Both the position numbers and the translations under genes were made by a program. A model generated the notes under the pieces. The model was not told the DNA's origin. It saw only the letters and a list, made by a program, of their open reading frames with translations, and made no database searches. A stretch of DNA of 64,000 nt from the NCBI RefSeq assembly GCF_000380165.1, contig NZ_KB904658.1, positions 124,001 to 188,000 on the forward strand. Direction: 5' to 3'. Below are positions 1 through 8,897 of the stretch, piece after piece; the stretch's first letter is position 1, and every line of letters starts with the position of its first letter. This DNA comes from Wenjunlia vitaminophila DSM 41686 (GTDB taxonomy: Bacteria > Actinomycetota > Actinomycetes > Streptomycetales > Streptomycetaceae).

Positions 1-184
1 GGCGGCCCGGCGGATCATCGGCCTGGCGAAGGTGAGCGACGTGGAGTCGTTGGACGACGACGCCTACGCGGTCGCCGCCACCGCGTGCCTGCGGCTGAGC
101 CGGGTCCTGCTCGTCGAGCGGGAGACCCTGACCCTGGACCGGGTCGTCGAGGCCGGGCTGGCCGCCCTGGGGGACGGCGACTGA
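1..184 (+). CDS. C-terminal end of an unidentified protein (5' truncated)
   Basis: The reading frame is open from the left edge and ends with TGA at 182-184, giving about 60 residues that begin AARRIIGLAKVSDVESLDDD and end AALGDGD. The piece is helical and charged in character and has no motif I recognise. Codon use matches the neighbouring genes, so it is very likely the tail of a real gene whose start lies outside the window. A folded inverted-repeat element follows 10 bases after the stop, consistent with the end of a transcription unit. It could be a regulator of the downstream sugar importer, but nothing in the visible part shows this. Confidence 0.5.
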   Translation, partial: AARRIIGLAKVSDVESLDDDAYAVAATACLRLSRVLLVERETLTLDRVVEAGLAALGDGD

Positions 185-193
185 GTCACACCA

Positions 194-277
194 GACGTAC
201 GGCCCGAGGTCCCGGAGACGTCCGCGCCGGTCACCCCGACCGGCCCCGGAGGTGTTCCGGGCCGAGGGCCGTACGTC
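194..277 (+). terminator. Multi-stem inverted repeat, probable terminator
   Basis: An outer perfect 12-bp stem (194-205 with 266-277) encloses a 6-bp stem (211-216 with 256-261), which encloses a 7-bp stem (226-232 with 238-244, 5-base loop). It lies just after the stop of the upstream gene and has no T tract, as is common for hairpin terminators in high-GC actinobacteria. Three nested stems are more than a simple terminator needs, so another structured RNA role is possible. Confidence 0.5.
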
Positions 278-418
278 GTCCCCGCACCGCCGCCGGTGGG
301 GTGCGAGGTGGGGTGCCCCGGCCCTCGAGGCGACCTGGTTACGGTCCGACGGGGCCTGGGTTCCGGGCGAGTTGGAGCGCGGGAAGACCCTGTTCCCGCC
401 GCTGACCATTCGTCATAA

Positions 419-428
419 TGTCTAGACA
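419..428. promoter_or_regulatory. Palindromic operator, GntR/HutC type
   Basis: TGTCTAGACA is a perfect 10-bp palindrome ending 6 bases before the -35 hexamer of the sugar-importer promoter. Its core fits the GT-N-TA-N-AC pattern known for HutC-subfamily GntR repressors such as DasR. Function as an operator is inferred from sequence and position; no GntR gene is visible in the window. Confidence 0.5.
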
Positions 429-434
429 AAACTA

Positions 435-463
435 TTGACTCGATGGTGCCGTGGGGCATACAA
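435..463 (+). promoter_or_regulatory. Sigma-70-like promoter of the sugar importer operon
   Basis: TTGACT at 435-440, a 17-base spacer, then ATACAA at 458-463, about 48 bases before the ATG at 511. This patch is clearly less GC-rich than its surroundings. It overlaps no gene and reads toward the ABC importer genes. Confidence 0.55.
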
Positions 464-510
464 CTCACCCGACTCACTGCCAGGCACCGTCGGACGGAAG
501 GCAGACCAGC

Positions 511-1512
511 ATGGCCCGCAGACGCGCTTTGGTCCACGCCGCGGCTCTCGCCGCGGCCCTCGCCCTCGCCGTCGCGGGGTGCAGCGACTCGGGCGGCAAG
601 GACGCGGAGGAGAAGCCGGAGGGGAACAAGGGGACCAAGGCCGTCAACACCCCCCGGATGACCATCGCCATGGTCACCCACTCCGGACAGGGCGACACCT
701 TCTGGGACATCGTGCAGAAGGGCGCCCAGCAGGCCGCCGCCAAGGACAACGTCAAGTTCCTGTACTCCAACGACAAGGAGGCCAAGGGACAGGCGCAGCT
801 CGTGCAGGCCGCCATCGACCAGAAGGTGGACGGGCTGATCGTCACCCTGGCCAAGCCCGAGGCGATGAAGGACGTGCTGGCGGAGGCCCGCAGCGCCGGC
901 ATCCCGGTGGTCACCATCAACTCCGGTGCCCAGTTCTCCGCGGAGTACGGGGCGATGTCGCACTTCGGGCAGGACGAGGCGGTGGCCGGTGAGGCGATCG
1001 GCACGGAGCTGACCAAGCGGGGCAAGAAGAAGGCGCTGTGCGTCCTGCACGAGCAGGGCAACGTCTCGCTCGAGGAGCGCTGCGACGGCGCCAAGAAGAC
1101 GTTCGACGGCAGGATGGACAAGCTGTACGTGGAGGGCACCAACATGCCCGACGTGCTGGCCTCCCTGACCTCCAAGCTCCAGTCGGACAAGTCCCTGGAC
1201 GCGGTGGTCACCCTCGGTGCGCCGTTCGCGGCCACCGCCGCCAAGGCGGCCAAGGACGTGGGCAGCGACGTGGAGATCGACACGTTCGACCTCAACGCCG
1301 AGGTGGTCAAACAGCTCAAGGCGAAGGAGATCGGCTTCGCCGTGGACCAGCAGCCCTACCTCCAGGGCTACCTGGCGGTGGACGCGCTCTGGCTCAACGC
1401 CACCAACGGCAACGTCCTGGGTGGTGGCAAGACCGTGCTGACCGGCCCGGCGATCGTCACCGACAAGGACGTGCCGGCGCTGGAGAAGTACACGGCCAAG
1501 GGCACCCGGTGA
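511..1512 (+). CDS. Sugar ABC transporter substrate-binding lipoprotein
   Basis: Extracytoplasmic receptor that would capture a monosaccharide (ribose, fructose or inositol class) and hand it to the permease encoded next. The 333-residue product starts with a charged N-terminus, a short hydrophobic stretch and the lipobox VAGC with the lipidated cysteine at residue 24. After a charged linker the mature domain begins TIAMVTHSGQG near residue 51 and has the two-lobed periplasmic-binding-protein/LacI-like layout. The ATG at 511 is preferred over a start at 451 because it gives a proper signal peptide and has GGAAGG upstream at 496-501. It is first in an operon with permease, ATPase and probably a ROK kinase. 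The exact sugar cannot be read from sequence. Confidence 0.88.
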   Translation: MARRRALVHAAALAAALALAVAGCSDSGGKDAEEKPEGNKGTKAVNTPRMTIAMVTHSGQGDTFWDIVQKGAQQAAAKDNVKFLYSNDKEAKGQAQLVQAAIDQKVDGLIVTLAKPEAMKDVLAEARSAGIPVVTINSGAQFSAEYGAMSHFGQDEAVAGEAIGTELTKRGKKKALCVLHEQGNVSLEERCDGAKKTFDGRMDKLYVEGTNMPDVLASLTSKLQSDKSLDAVVTLGAPFAATAAKAAKDVGSDVEIDTFDLNAEVVKQLKAKEIGFAVDQQPYLQGYLAVDALWLNATNGNVLGGGKTVLTGPAIVTDKDVPALEKYTAKGTR

Positions 1513-1537
1513 CCGCGGCCCGCCCCTGGGAGAGCCG

Positions 1538-2604
1538 GTGACCAGCGCCAGCGCCGCGCCCGTGGGACCGGGGAAGACCCCGCCGGTCACCGGGGACGAA
1601 CGCCTGGTGCACCGCTCGCTGGCCCGCAGGTCGCTGGCCCGCCCGGAGTTCGGCGCGATCGTCGGTGCACTGGCCGTCTTCGTCTTCTTCAGCGTGGTGG
1701 CGGACAGCTTCCTGCAGACGTCCAGCATGAGCACGGTGCTCAACGCCTCGTCGACCATCGGGATCATGGCGGTGCCGGTGGCGCTGCTGATGATCGGCGG
1801 GGAGTTCGACCTGTCCGCGGGCGTGATGGTGACCAGCGCGGCCCTGGTCACCTCCATGTTCTCGTACCAGATGACGGCGAACGTCTGGCTGGGGATCACC
1901 GTCTCGCTGCTGGTCACCCTGGCGTTGGGCTTCTTCAACGGGTTCATGCTCACCCGCACCGGGCTGCCCAGCTTCATCATCACCCTCGGTACCTTCCTGA
2001 TGCTCACCGGACTGAACCTGGGCTTCACCCGCCTGATCAGCGACTCGGTCAGCACCAAGTCGATCGCCGACATGGACGGCTTCTCCTCCGCGCACGACCT
2101 GTTCGCCTCGCAGTTCGAGATCGGCTCGGTCAAGATCCAGGTGACCGTGCTGTGGTGGCTCGGCCTCGTGACCCTGGCCACCTGGGTCCTGCTGCGCACC
2201 CGTGCGGGCAACTGGATCTTCGCGGTGGGCGGGGGAGCGGACGCGGCCCGCGCGGTCGGCGTCCCGGTGGCCCGGACCAAGATCGGCCTGTACATGGGCG
2301 TCGCCCTGTGCGCCTGGATCTCCGGGCAGCACCTGCTGTTCAACTTCGACGTCGTGCAGTCCGGGGAGGGCGTCGGCAACGAGTTCCTGTACATCATCGC
2401 CGCGGTGATCGGCGGCTGCCTGATGACCGGCGGTTACGGCTCGGCGATCGGCTCCGCCGTGGGGGCCTTCATCTTCGGGATGACCAGCAAGGGCATCGTC
2501 TACGCCCAGTGGAACCCCGACTGGTTCAAGTTCTTCCTCGGCGGGATGCTCCTGCTCGCCACACTTGTCAACGCCTGGGTACGGCGACGCGCGGAGGCGA
2601 GCGC

Positions 2605-2608
<4 letters not shown>
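1538..2608 (+). CDS. Sugar ABC transporter permease (ribose/fructose class)
   Basis: Integral membrane subunit of the importer, 356 residues, in the family of RbsC- and FrcC-like permeases. About 45 polar residues precede the first membrane helix; thereafter long hydrophobic segments alternate with short loops to the end. The start is GTG at 1538, preceded by GGGAGA. Its stop overlaps the ATG of the ATPase gene (ATGA), so the two are translationally coupled. The product would form the membrane pore, probably as a homodimer, since only one permease gene is present. Confidence 0.88.
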
Positions 2609-3417
<809 letters not shown>

Positions 3418-3434
3418 CCGGACGTCCGGGACGG

Positions 3435-3472
3435 CGGGCGGGCCGAGGGCGTCCGCGGTGCCCTCCCGCCCG
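3435..3472 (+). terminator. Hairpin terminator after the sugar ABC genes
   Basis: CGGGCGGG (3435-3442) pairs with CCCGCCCG (3465-3472) and AGGGC (3446-3450) with GCCCT (3460-3464), with a three-base bulge and nine-base loop. It starts 18 bases after the ATPase stop. It may reduce read-through into the ROK gene. Confidence 0.5.
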
Positions 3473-3968
3473 TGCACGGGCGGTGGTCCCTGGGGCACAA
3501 TCACACTCCGGGCGACTTCGTCGCTCGGACCCCATGCGCCTCACCCGTGAGGCGGACGGCGACCGTGGCCCGCCCGCACCCACCGGTTCCACCCCCGAGC
3601 CACAGCACCCGCACCCGACGACCCGCCCCACAGGTACCGAACCACCGGGCCACCAGGCGCCGACCGCACCCGGGCGACCACCCGGAAGACTGACCCCGCC
3701 GGGGCCCGGGCACCCGAACCGCCGCATGATGTTCACCCGGGCTTCCGAGCCCGTGCCAGGGGGCACAAGCCCCGCCGACGAGACCCAGGGAACCGCTTCC
3801 GTTGCCAGCGCCCGCCAGCCGCCTCACCGCCCTTCCGACGCACCCCGGGGGCACCCCAGCCCCCCGACTCAGCGGCGGGGCGGCGAGACCGCCCGGGACC
3901 CGGTGGGAGCGTGCCTCCCGCGGTCGCGCCGGGCGAGCCGGCACCCGCGTGAGGGAAGGGGCGAACCA
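3473..3968. other. Non-coding gap between importer and ROK kinase
   Basis: About 500 bases with no convincing gene. A reading frame is open here but translates to Pro/Arg/Gly-rich noise. One clear feature is a small inverted repeat with 8-bp arms, CGCCTCAC at 3537-3544 and GTGAGGCG at 3547-3554. A purine-rich stretch at about 3951-3962 is the ribosome-binding site of the ROK gene. No promoter hexamers stood out. Confidence 0.4.
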
Positions 3969-5084
3969 GTGAGCACCCACCGTGACCGGCCGCACCGCGA
4001 CTCCGTCGCCCGGGCCACGATGATGCGGACGGTGAGCCGTCGGGAGCGCAGGTCCCACCTCACCGCGCCCAGGGTCCCCACCGTGGGCATCGACATCGGC
4101 GGCACCAAGGTCGCCGCCGGGGTGGTGGACGCCGACGGGAACGTGCTGGAGCGGCTGCGCACCGAGACCCCGGACAAGTCCAAGAGCCCCAAGGTCGTCG
4201 AGGACACGATCGTCGAACTGGTCCTCGACCTCGCCGACCGGCACGACGTGCACGCCGTGGGGATCGGTGCCGCAGGCTTCGTGGACGCCGAGCGCGCCCG
4301 GGTGCTGTTCGCCCCCCACCTGTCCTGGCGGGACGAGCCGCTGCGCCAGGCGCTGACCGAACGGCTGCTGCTCCCCGTGATCGTGGACAACGACGCCAAC
4401 GCCGCGGCCTGGGCGGAGTGGCGTTTCGGCGCGGGACGCGGCGAGGACCACCTGGTGATGATCACGCTCGGCACCGGCATCGGCGGCGCCATCCTCCAGG
4501 ACGGCCAGTTGCGGCGGGGCAAGTACGGGGTGGCCGGCGAGTTCGGACACATGCAGGTGGTGCCCGGGGGGCACCGCTGCCCGTGCGGGAACCGCGGCTG
4601 CTGGGAGCAGTACTCCTCGGGCAACGCGCTGGTCCGCGAGGCACGGGAGCTGGCCGTGGCGGACTCGCCGGTGGCGCACGCCATCCTGGACCGGGTCGGG
4701 GGCGAGGTGCGGGACATCACCGGCCCGCTGATCACCGAGGCGGCCAGGGCCGGGGACGCGATGGCCATCGAGCTGCTCCAGGACGTGGGCCAGTGGCTGG
4801 GCATCGGCATCGCCAACCTGGCGGCGGCGCTCGACCCGAGCTGCTTCGTCATCGGCGGAGGGGTCAGCGCGGCCGACGACCTGCTGATCGCTCCCGCCCG
4901 CGAGGCCTACCGGCGTACCCTCACGGGGCGTGGCTTCCGACCGGAGGCCCGTGTGGTCCGTGCGCAGCTCGGCAACGAAGCCGGTCTCGTCGGCGCCGCC
5001 GACCTCGCCCGGCTGGTGGCCCGGCGGTTCCGACGGGCCAAGCGGCGGCGGGTGGAACGTTACGCAGGGGTGTTTGATCGATGA
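3969..5084 (+). CDS. ROK-family sugar kinase (glucokinase-like)
   Basis: Phosphorylates a hexose with ATP in the cytoplasm, probably the sugar brought in by the importer upstream. The 371-residue product has the ATP-binding motif GIDIGGTK near residues 40-47, the catalytic region VDNDANAAAW near 139-148, and the ROK zinc signature with His194 and cysteines 204, 206 and 211 (CPCGNRGCWE). There is no N-terminal helix-turn-helix, so this is a kinase and not a ROK repressor; instead about 37 extra polar residues precede the kinase fold. The GTG at 3969 is chosen because GAGGGAAGGGG lies just upstream. Its stop overlaps the ATG of the next gene. Confidence 0.85.
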   Translation: MSTHRDRPHRDSVARATMMRTVSRRERRSHLTAPRVPTVGIDIGGTKVAAGVVDADGNVLERLRTETPDKSKSPKVVEDTIVELVLDLADRHDVHAVGIGAAGFVDAERARVLFAPHLSWRDEPLRQALTERLLLPVIVDNDANAAAWAEWRFGAGRGEDHLVMITLGTGIGGAILQDGQLRRGKYGVAGEFGHMQVVPGGHRCPCGNRGCWEQYSSGNALVREARELAVADSPVAHAILDRVGGEVRDITGPLITEAARAGDAMAIELLQDVGQWLGIGIANLAAALDPSCFVIGGGVSAADDLLIAPAREAYRRTLTGRGFRPEARVVRAQLGNEAGLVGAADLARLVARRFRRAKRRRVERYAGVFDR

Positions 5085-5599
5085 ACCGCTTCACCCGGGC
5101 CGTCGTGGTGGCGTTGATGGTCACCGCTCCGGCGGCCTACCTGGTCGTCGCGGCGGTGCAGAGCCTCAACGGCAGTGACATGAAGGAGCGCGTCGCGGCC
5201 GCGACCACCATGGTCCACGAACGCCCCGACCGGGCCACCCGCAACATCTACGGCGTCCCGATGAACTACAAGGCCACCGGCAAGAAGTTCTTCGAGACCA
5301 ACTCCTGGAAGAGCAGCTCGCTGTACGCCAGGTTCACCACCATCCCCCGCGGCCTCGACTGGTTCCTGAAGCAGATCGGCACCAGCCGGGACGAACTCGT
5401 CGAGGGGAAGATCCCGATCAGCCGGGAGCGGCAACAGGTGGTGGGCTGGGACTTCCACGGCGAGTGGGCGGCGGACCAGCACTTCTACGGGGTGAGCCTG
5501 CCGGCGGAGAAGAAGGGCCAGCCCGCACGCGAGGTGCTGGTCAACCTGGCAGATCCGGAGCACCCCGCGGTCTACATCGTCTCCACCATCACCTTCTGA
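5081..5599 (+). CDS. Hypothetical membrane-anchored or secreted protein
   Basis: A 172-residue protein starting at an ATG that overlaps the ROK kinase stop (ATGA), so it is made together with the kinase. A hydrophobic N-terminal segment (about residues 6-26) would be an uncleaved anchor or signal peptide without a lipobox. The rest is soluble, rich in charged and aromatic residues, and has no cysteine. I recognise no family. Coupling to the sugar operon hints at a link with sugar uptake or the cell envelope, but this is only positional. Confidence 0.7.
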   Translation: MNRFTRAVVVALMVTAPAAYLVVAAVQSLNGSDMKERVAAATTMVHERPDRATRNIYGVPMNYKATGKKFFETNSWKSSSLYARFTTIPRGLDWFLKQIGTSRDELVEGKIPISRERQQVVGWDFHGEWAADQHFYGVSLPAEKKGQPAREVLVNLADPEHPAVYIVSTITF

Positions 5600-5662
5600 C
5601 CCGCACGACGCCTGACCCGGGCCAGGGGCGGCCCCGCCCGGGCCCGGCGGTGCCGCAGGGGG

Positions 5663-6304
5663 TCAGACCGGGACCTCGACCAGCAGGCGCGCACCCACCG
5701 TGACCACGGCGGCGCCCCCGGAGACCTGCGCCACCCAGGCGAGGTACGCCTCCACCTCGGCCTCGGGCACGGCCACGTCGATCTCCACCGCGTCGGTGTA
5801 GCGGACCTCGTGGACGGTGCGCCCGGCCGCCCTCAGCTCGTTCTCCAGCCGCCCCGCCACCGGGTAGTCCGCCAGCGCGGTGACCAACAGGTGGGGGCGC
5901 CGCTCCCGCACGCCGACGGCGTCCAGCGCGGCCGACACCGCCGATCCGTACGCCCGGATCAGGCCGCCGGCACCCAGCTTGACCCCGCCGAAGTACCGGG
6001 TGACCACCGCCACGGTGTCGGTGAGCCCGCGGCGCAGCAGCACCTCGAGCATCGGCACGCCCGCGGTGCCGCCCGGCTCCCCGTCGTCGTTGGACCGCTG
6101 GACCTGACCGGAGGTCCCCACCACGTAGGCGGAGCAGTTGTGGGTGGCGTTCCAGTGCCGCTTGCGCACCTCGCGGACGAACGCCTGCGCCTGCCCCTCG
6201 TCCGACGCCCTGGCCAGCGCGCAGACGAACCGCGACTTGCGGACCTCGATCTCGTGCTCCCCGCGCCCCGCGACGATCCTGACCGAGCCGTTCCGCTCCG
6301 ACAT
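5663..6304 (-). CDS. YigZ/IMPACT-family protein (UPF0029)
   Basis: A 213-residue member of the YigZ/IMPACT family, found in most bacteria and linked in other organisms to translation control, though its bacterial role is not firmly known. The N-terminal domain shows the family motifs around KSRF, NCSAYVVG, SNDDGEPGGTAG and TRYFGGVKLGAGGLIRAY; the C-terminal part matches the DUF1949-like domain. The length fits the family. The start is the ATG at 6302-6304; the open frame upstream is low-complexity and has no good ribosome-binding site. It runs convergently with the sugar operon. Confidence 0.88.
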   Translation of the reverse strand: MSERNGSVRIVAGRGEHEIEVRKSRFVCALARASDEGQAQAFVREVRKRHWNATHNCSAYVVGTSGQVQRSNDDGEPGGTAGVPMLEVLLRRGLTDTVAVVTRYFGGVKLGAGGLIRAYGSAVSAALDAVGVRERRPHLLVTALADYPVAGRLENELRAAGRTVHEVRYTDAVEIDVAVPEAEVEAYLAWVAQVSGGAAVVTVGARLLVEVPV

Positions 6305-6552
6305 GACGCTCAGGGCTCCAGGGTGCTTGTCGGATCTTCGTTCCCACACCTTACGCTCATCGGTCAGCACTCCCGTCCTCGACCGACCGCCGTTCCCCCC
6401 AGGTTCCCGACCCGCCCCAACCACCCGCCCCGACCACCCGGCCGCGCCCTGCCGCCCCTCCAGCCCCTCCCGCCCCCGAGACCCCACCGCCCACCCCGGC
6501 TGTCCGGGGCGGCTCACCACCACGACAGCACCCACCACGACGAGGACTCCCG

Positions 6553-7968
6553 ATGACCGACGCCCCGCTGCTCAGGTACCGGCAGGACGGACCGCAGGAC
6601 GCGCCCGCGCTGGTCCTGGGACCCGCCCTCGGCACCACGTTCCAGATCTGGCACGAGCAGATACCCGACCTGTCCAGGTACTGGCGCGTCATCCGCTACG
6701 ACCTGCCCGGGCACGGGGGCTCCGTGCCGGTGCCCACGCAGACCGTGGAGGAGATCGCCGTGCTGCTCCTCGAACTGCTGGAGGCCCTGGGGGTCCACCG
6801 GTTCGGCTACGCCGGGGTCGGCCTCGGCGGGTCGGTGGGTGCCCTGCTGGCGCTCAGCCACCCGCACCGCATCGTCTCCCTCGCCCTGGTCGGCACCTCC
6901 GCCGGGCCCGGCTCGGCGTCCGTCTGGCGGGAGCACGCCGCGGTGATCCGGGCCACCGGCGTGGAGCAGGAGGCCCGCACCGCGGCCACCCGCTGGTTCA
7001 CCGCCGCCTCGCTCGCCGAGGAGCCCGCCCTCGCCGAACCCTGCGCCCAGATGGTGCGCACCGTGGACAAGTCCTGCTATGCCGCGTGCTGCGACGCCAT
7101 GGCCGACCACGACCTGCGCGGGGCCCTGGCGGCGGTGGCCGCCCCGACCCTGGTCATCGCCGGGGCGGAGGACGCGGTCGTGCCTCCGGGCGCGGCCCGC
7201 GAGCTGACCGCGCTGATCCCCGACTCCCGCCTCGCGGTGGTGCCCAACGCGGCGCACCTGGCCAACCTGGAACAGCCGGGACCGGTCACCCAGCTCCTGC
7301 TGCGGCACTTCGCCGCCACCCTGCGGGAGGCCCCCCGGCCCCCGGAGCTCCAGGCTTCCCCGTCACCCGAGCCCGCGGCCTCCAGGGCCCCGGACGACGC
7401 GGCCGGGAACGAGCCGGTGCGGCAGCGGCCGGTGCGTGACGAGCCGGTGCGTGACGAGTCCTCCCGGCAGGCGGTGGACTGGGACGGCGTGGAATGGGAC
7501 GAGAGCGACGAGGACGGCGCCGCCCGGGAGGAGGCCGCCCGGGACAGGACCGACCGGAGCCCGGCACCGGCCGCCGCGCCCCGTGTGTCCGACACCGGGG
7601 GCGCCGTGTCGGTGGACGGCCTGAAGGTGCGCCGCGAGGTGCTCGGCGACCTCGAGGTGGACAGCGCCCTGAACCGGGCCACCGACCTCACTGAGGACTT
7701 CGAGGACTTCGTCACCCGCTACGCCTGGGGCGAGATCTGGGCCCGCCCGGGCCTGGAACGCCGGGTCCGGGCCGCGGTGAGCATCACCGCGCTGGTCGCC
7801 GGGGGGCACCTGGACGAGCTCGAGGCGCACGTGCGTGCCGGACTGCGCAGCGGCCTCACCATCGAGGAGATCCGGGAGGTGCTGATGCAGACCGCGGTCT
7901 ACTGCGGCGTGCCGGCGGCCCGTGCGGCGTTCGCGGTGGCGCAGCGGGTGTTCGTCCTCGACGACTGA
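6553..7968 (+). CDS. pcaL: PcaL-like fusion: alpha/beta hydrolase + carboxymuconolactone decarboxylase
   Basis: Fusion of an enol-lactone hydrolase domain (about residues 1-265) and a 4-carboxymuconolactone decarboxylase domain (about 365-471), the PcaL layout of protocatechuate degradation in actinobacteria. The linker of roughly 100 residues is acidic, Arg- and Pro-rich, with a short repeat (VRDEPVRDE). The hydrolase domain keeps its catalytic Asp (GAEDAVVPP) and His (NAAHL), but the nucleophile elbow reads G-V-G-L-G-G: the usual serine is Gly90 (codon GGC at 6820-6822, one base from AGC). The lactonase step may therefore be lost, or the base may be an error. No other protocatechuate gene is nearby, so the role is inferred from the family only. 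Confidence 0.82.
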   Translation: MTDAPLLRYRQDGPQDAPALVLGPALGTTFQIWHEQIPDLSRYWRVIRYDLPGHGGSVPVPTQTVEEIAVLLLELLEALGVHRFGYAGVGLGGSVGALLALSHPHRIVSLALVGTSAGPGSASVWREHAAVIRATGVEQEARTAATRWFTAASLAEEPALAEPCAQMVRTVDKSCYAACCDAMADHDLRGALAAVAAPTLVIAGAEDAVVPPGAARELTALIPDSRLAVVPNAAHLANLEQPGPVTQLLLRHFAATLREAPRPPELQASPSPEPAASRAPDDAAGNEPVRQRPVRDEPVRDESSRQAVDWDGVEWDESDEDGAAREEAARDRTDRSPAPAAAPRVSDTGGAVSVDGLKVRREVLGDLEVDSALNRATDLTEDFEDFVTRYAWGEIWARPGLERRVRAAVSITALVAGGHLDELEAHVRAGLRSGLTIEEIREVLMQTAVYCGVPAARAAFAVAQRVFVLDD

Positions 7969-8167
7969 CCCGGCGGGGCGCTCGGGCGCGACGGGCCGGG
8001 ACCACGGGTCGGCGTTCCCGCCCCGCCCCGCGCCGCTCGGGGCCGCGACACGCCCCGTGGAGCCGCCGCGCGACCGCGGGCGCCGGTGGCAGGATCACCG
8101 GGGGCCGTCCGCGCCCGGCCGGGCGCCGGGCCACGGCCGGTACGCGTCACCGGGAAGAAGGGGACCC

Positions 8168-8812
8168 ATGAAGCTGACCAAGCAGGGCCACGCCTGTGTC
8201 CGCGTCGAGCGGCACGGTCGTGCGCTCGTCATCGACCCGGGCGGGTTCACCGAGCCGGACGCGGCGGTGGGCGCGGACGCGCTGTTGGTCACCCACGAGC
8301 ACCCGGACCACTTCGACGAGGGCAGGCTGCGCGCGGCCCTGGAGGCGAACCCCGCCGCCGAGGTCTGGACGCTGCGCAGCGTCGCCGACCGGATCTCCAC
8401 GGCGTTCCCCGGCCGCGTCCACACCGTGGGCGACGGGGACACCTTCACCGCCGCCGGGTTCGAGGTGGAGGTGCACGGGGAGCTGCACGCGGTGATCCAC
8501 CCCGACATCCCCAGGATCACCAACGTGGGGTACGTCGTGGAGGGGCGGCTGTTCCACCCCGGTGACGCGTTCACCGTCCCGGGGCGGCCGGTGGAGTCGC
8601 TGATGCTCCCGATCCACGCGCCCTGGTCCAAGATCCAGGAGGTGCTGGACTACGTGCGCGAGGTGGCGCCGGCGCGCACGTTCTCCCTCCACGACGGACT
8701 GCTGTCGGAGAACGGCTTCACCGTCTACGACCGGTTGCTCGGCGCGGGCGGCCCGGTCCCGGACGTGGTCCACCGGCGGCTGCTCCCGGGGGAGAGCACC
8801 GAGCTGGGCTGA
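8168..8812 (+). CDS. MBL-fold metallo-hydrolase
   Basis: A 214-residue metallo-beta-lactamase-fold protein of the short UlaG-like class. The metal motif reads THEHPDHFD near residues 43-51, with further conserved pieces GYVVEGRLFHPGDAF and a C-terminal SLHDG. It begins MKLTKQGHACVRVE, typical of this subfamily. The ATG at 8168 has an AAGGGG ribosome-binding site. A hairpin follows the stop. The substrate is unknown; most relatives are annotated only by fold. Confidence 0.85.
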   Translation: MKLTKQGHACVRVERHGRALVIDPGGFTEPDAAVGADALLVTHEHPDHFDEGRLRAALEANPAAEVWTLRSVADRISTAFPGRVHTVGDGDTFTAAGFEVEVHGELHAVIHPDIPRITNVGYVVEGRLFHPGDAFTVPGRPVESLMLPIHAPWSKIQEVLDYVREVAPARTFSLHDGLLSENGFTVYDRLLGAGGPVPDVVHRRLLPGESTELG

Positions 8813-8822
8813 CCGGCCGGCC

Positions 8823-8847
8823 GGGGTCCGCCCCGTCGGCGGGCCCC
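8823..8847 (+). terminator. Hairpin terminator after the MBL-fold gene
   Basis: GGGGTCCGCC (8823-8832) pairs with GGCGGGCCCC (8838-8847) over 10 bp with one G-U pair and a 5-base loop. It begins 11 bases after the stop and separates this gene from xthA. Confidence 0.5.
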
Positions 8848-8897
8848 GGAGCCGCTGGCCCTTCGGGTCTGTCGGTGCCGGGAGGTAGATTCGATGC

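Noticed and set aside
64-2397. A very long open frame on the minus strand opposite the sugar importer genes
   Set aside because: Low-complexity, Arg/Gly/Val-rich translation with no domain; the plus-strand genes have clear signal peptide, membrane and Walker motifs. GC-rich third positions keep such antisense frames open.
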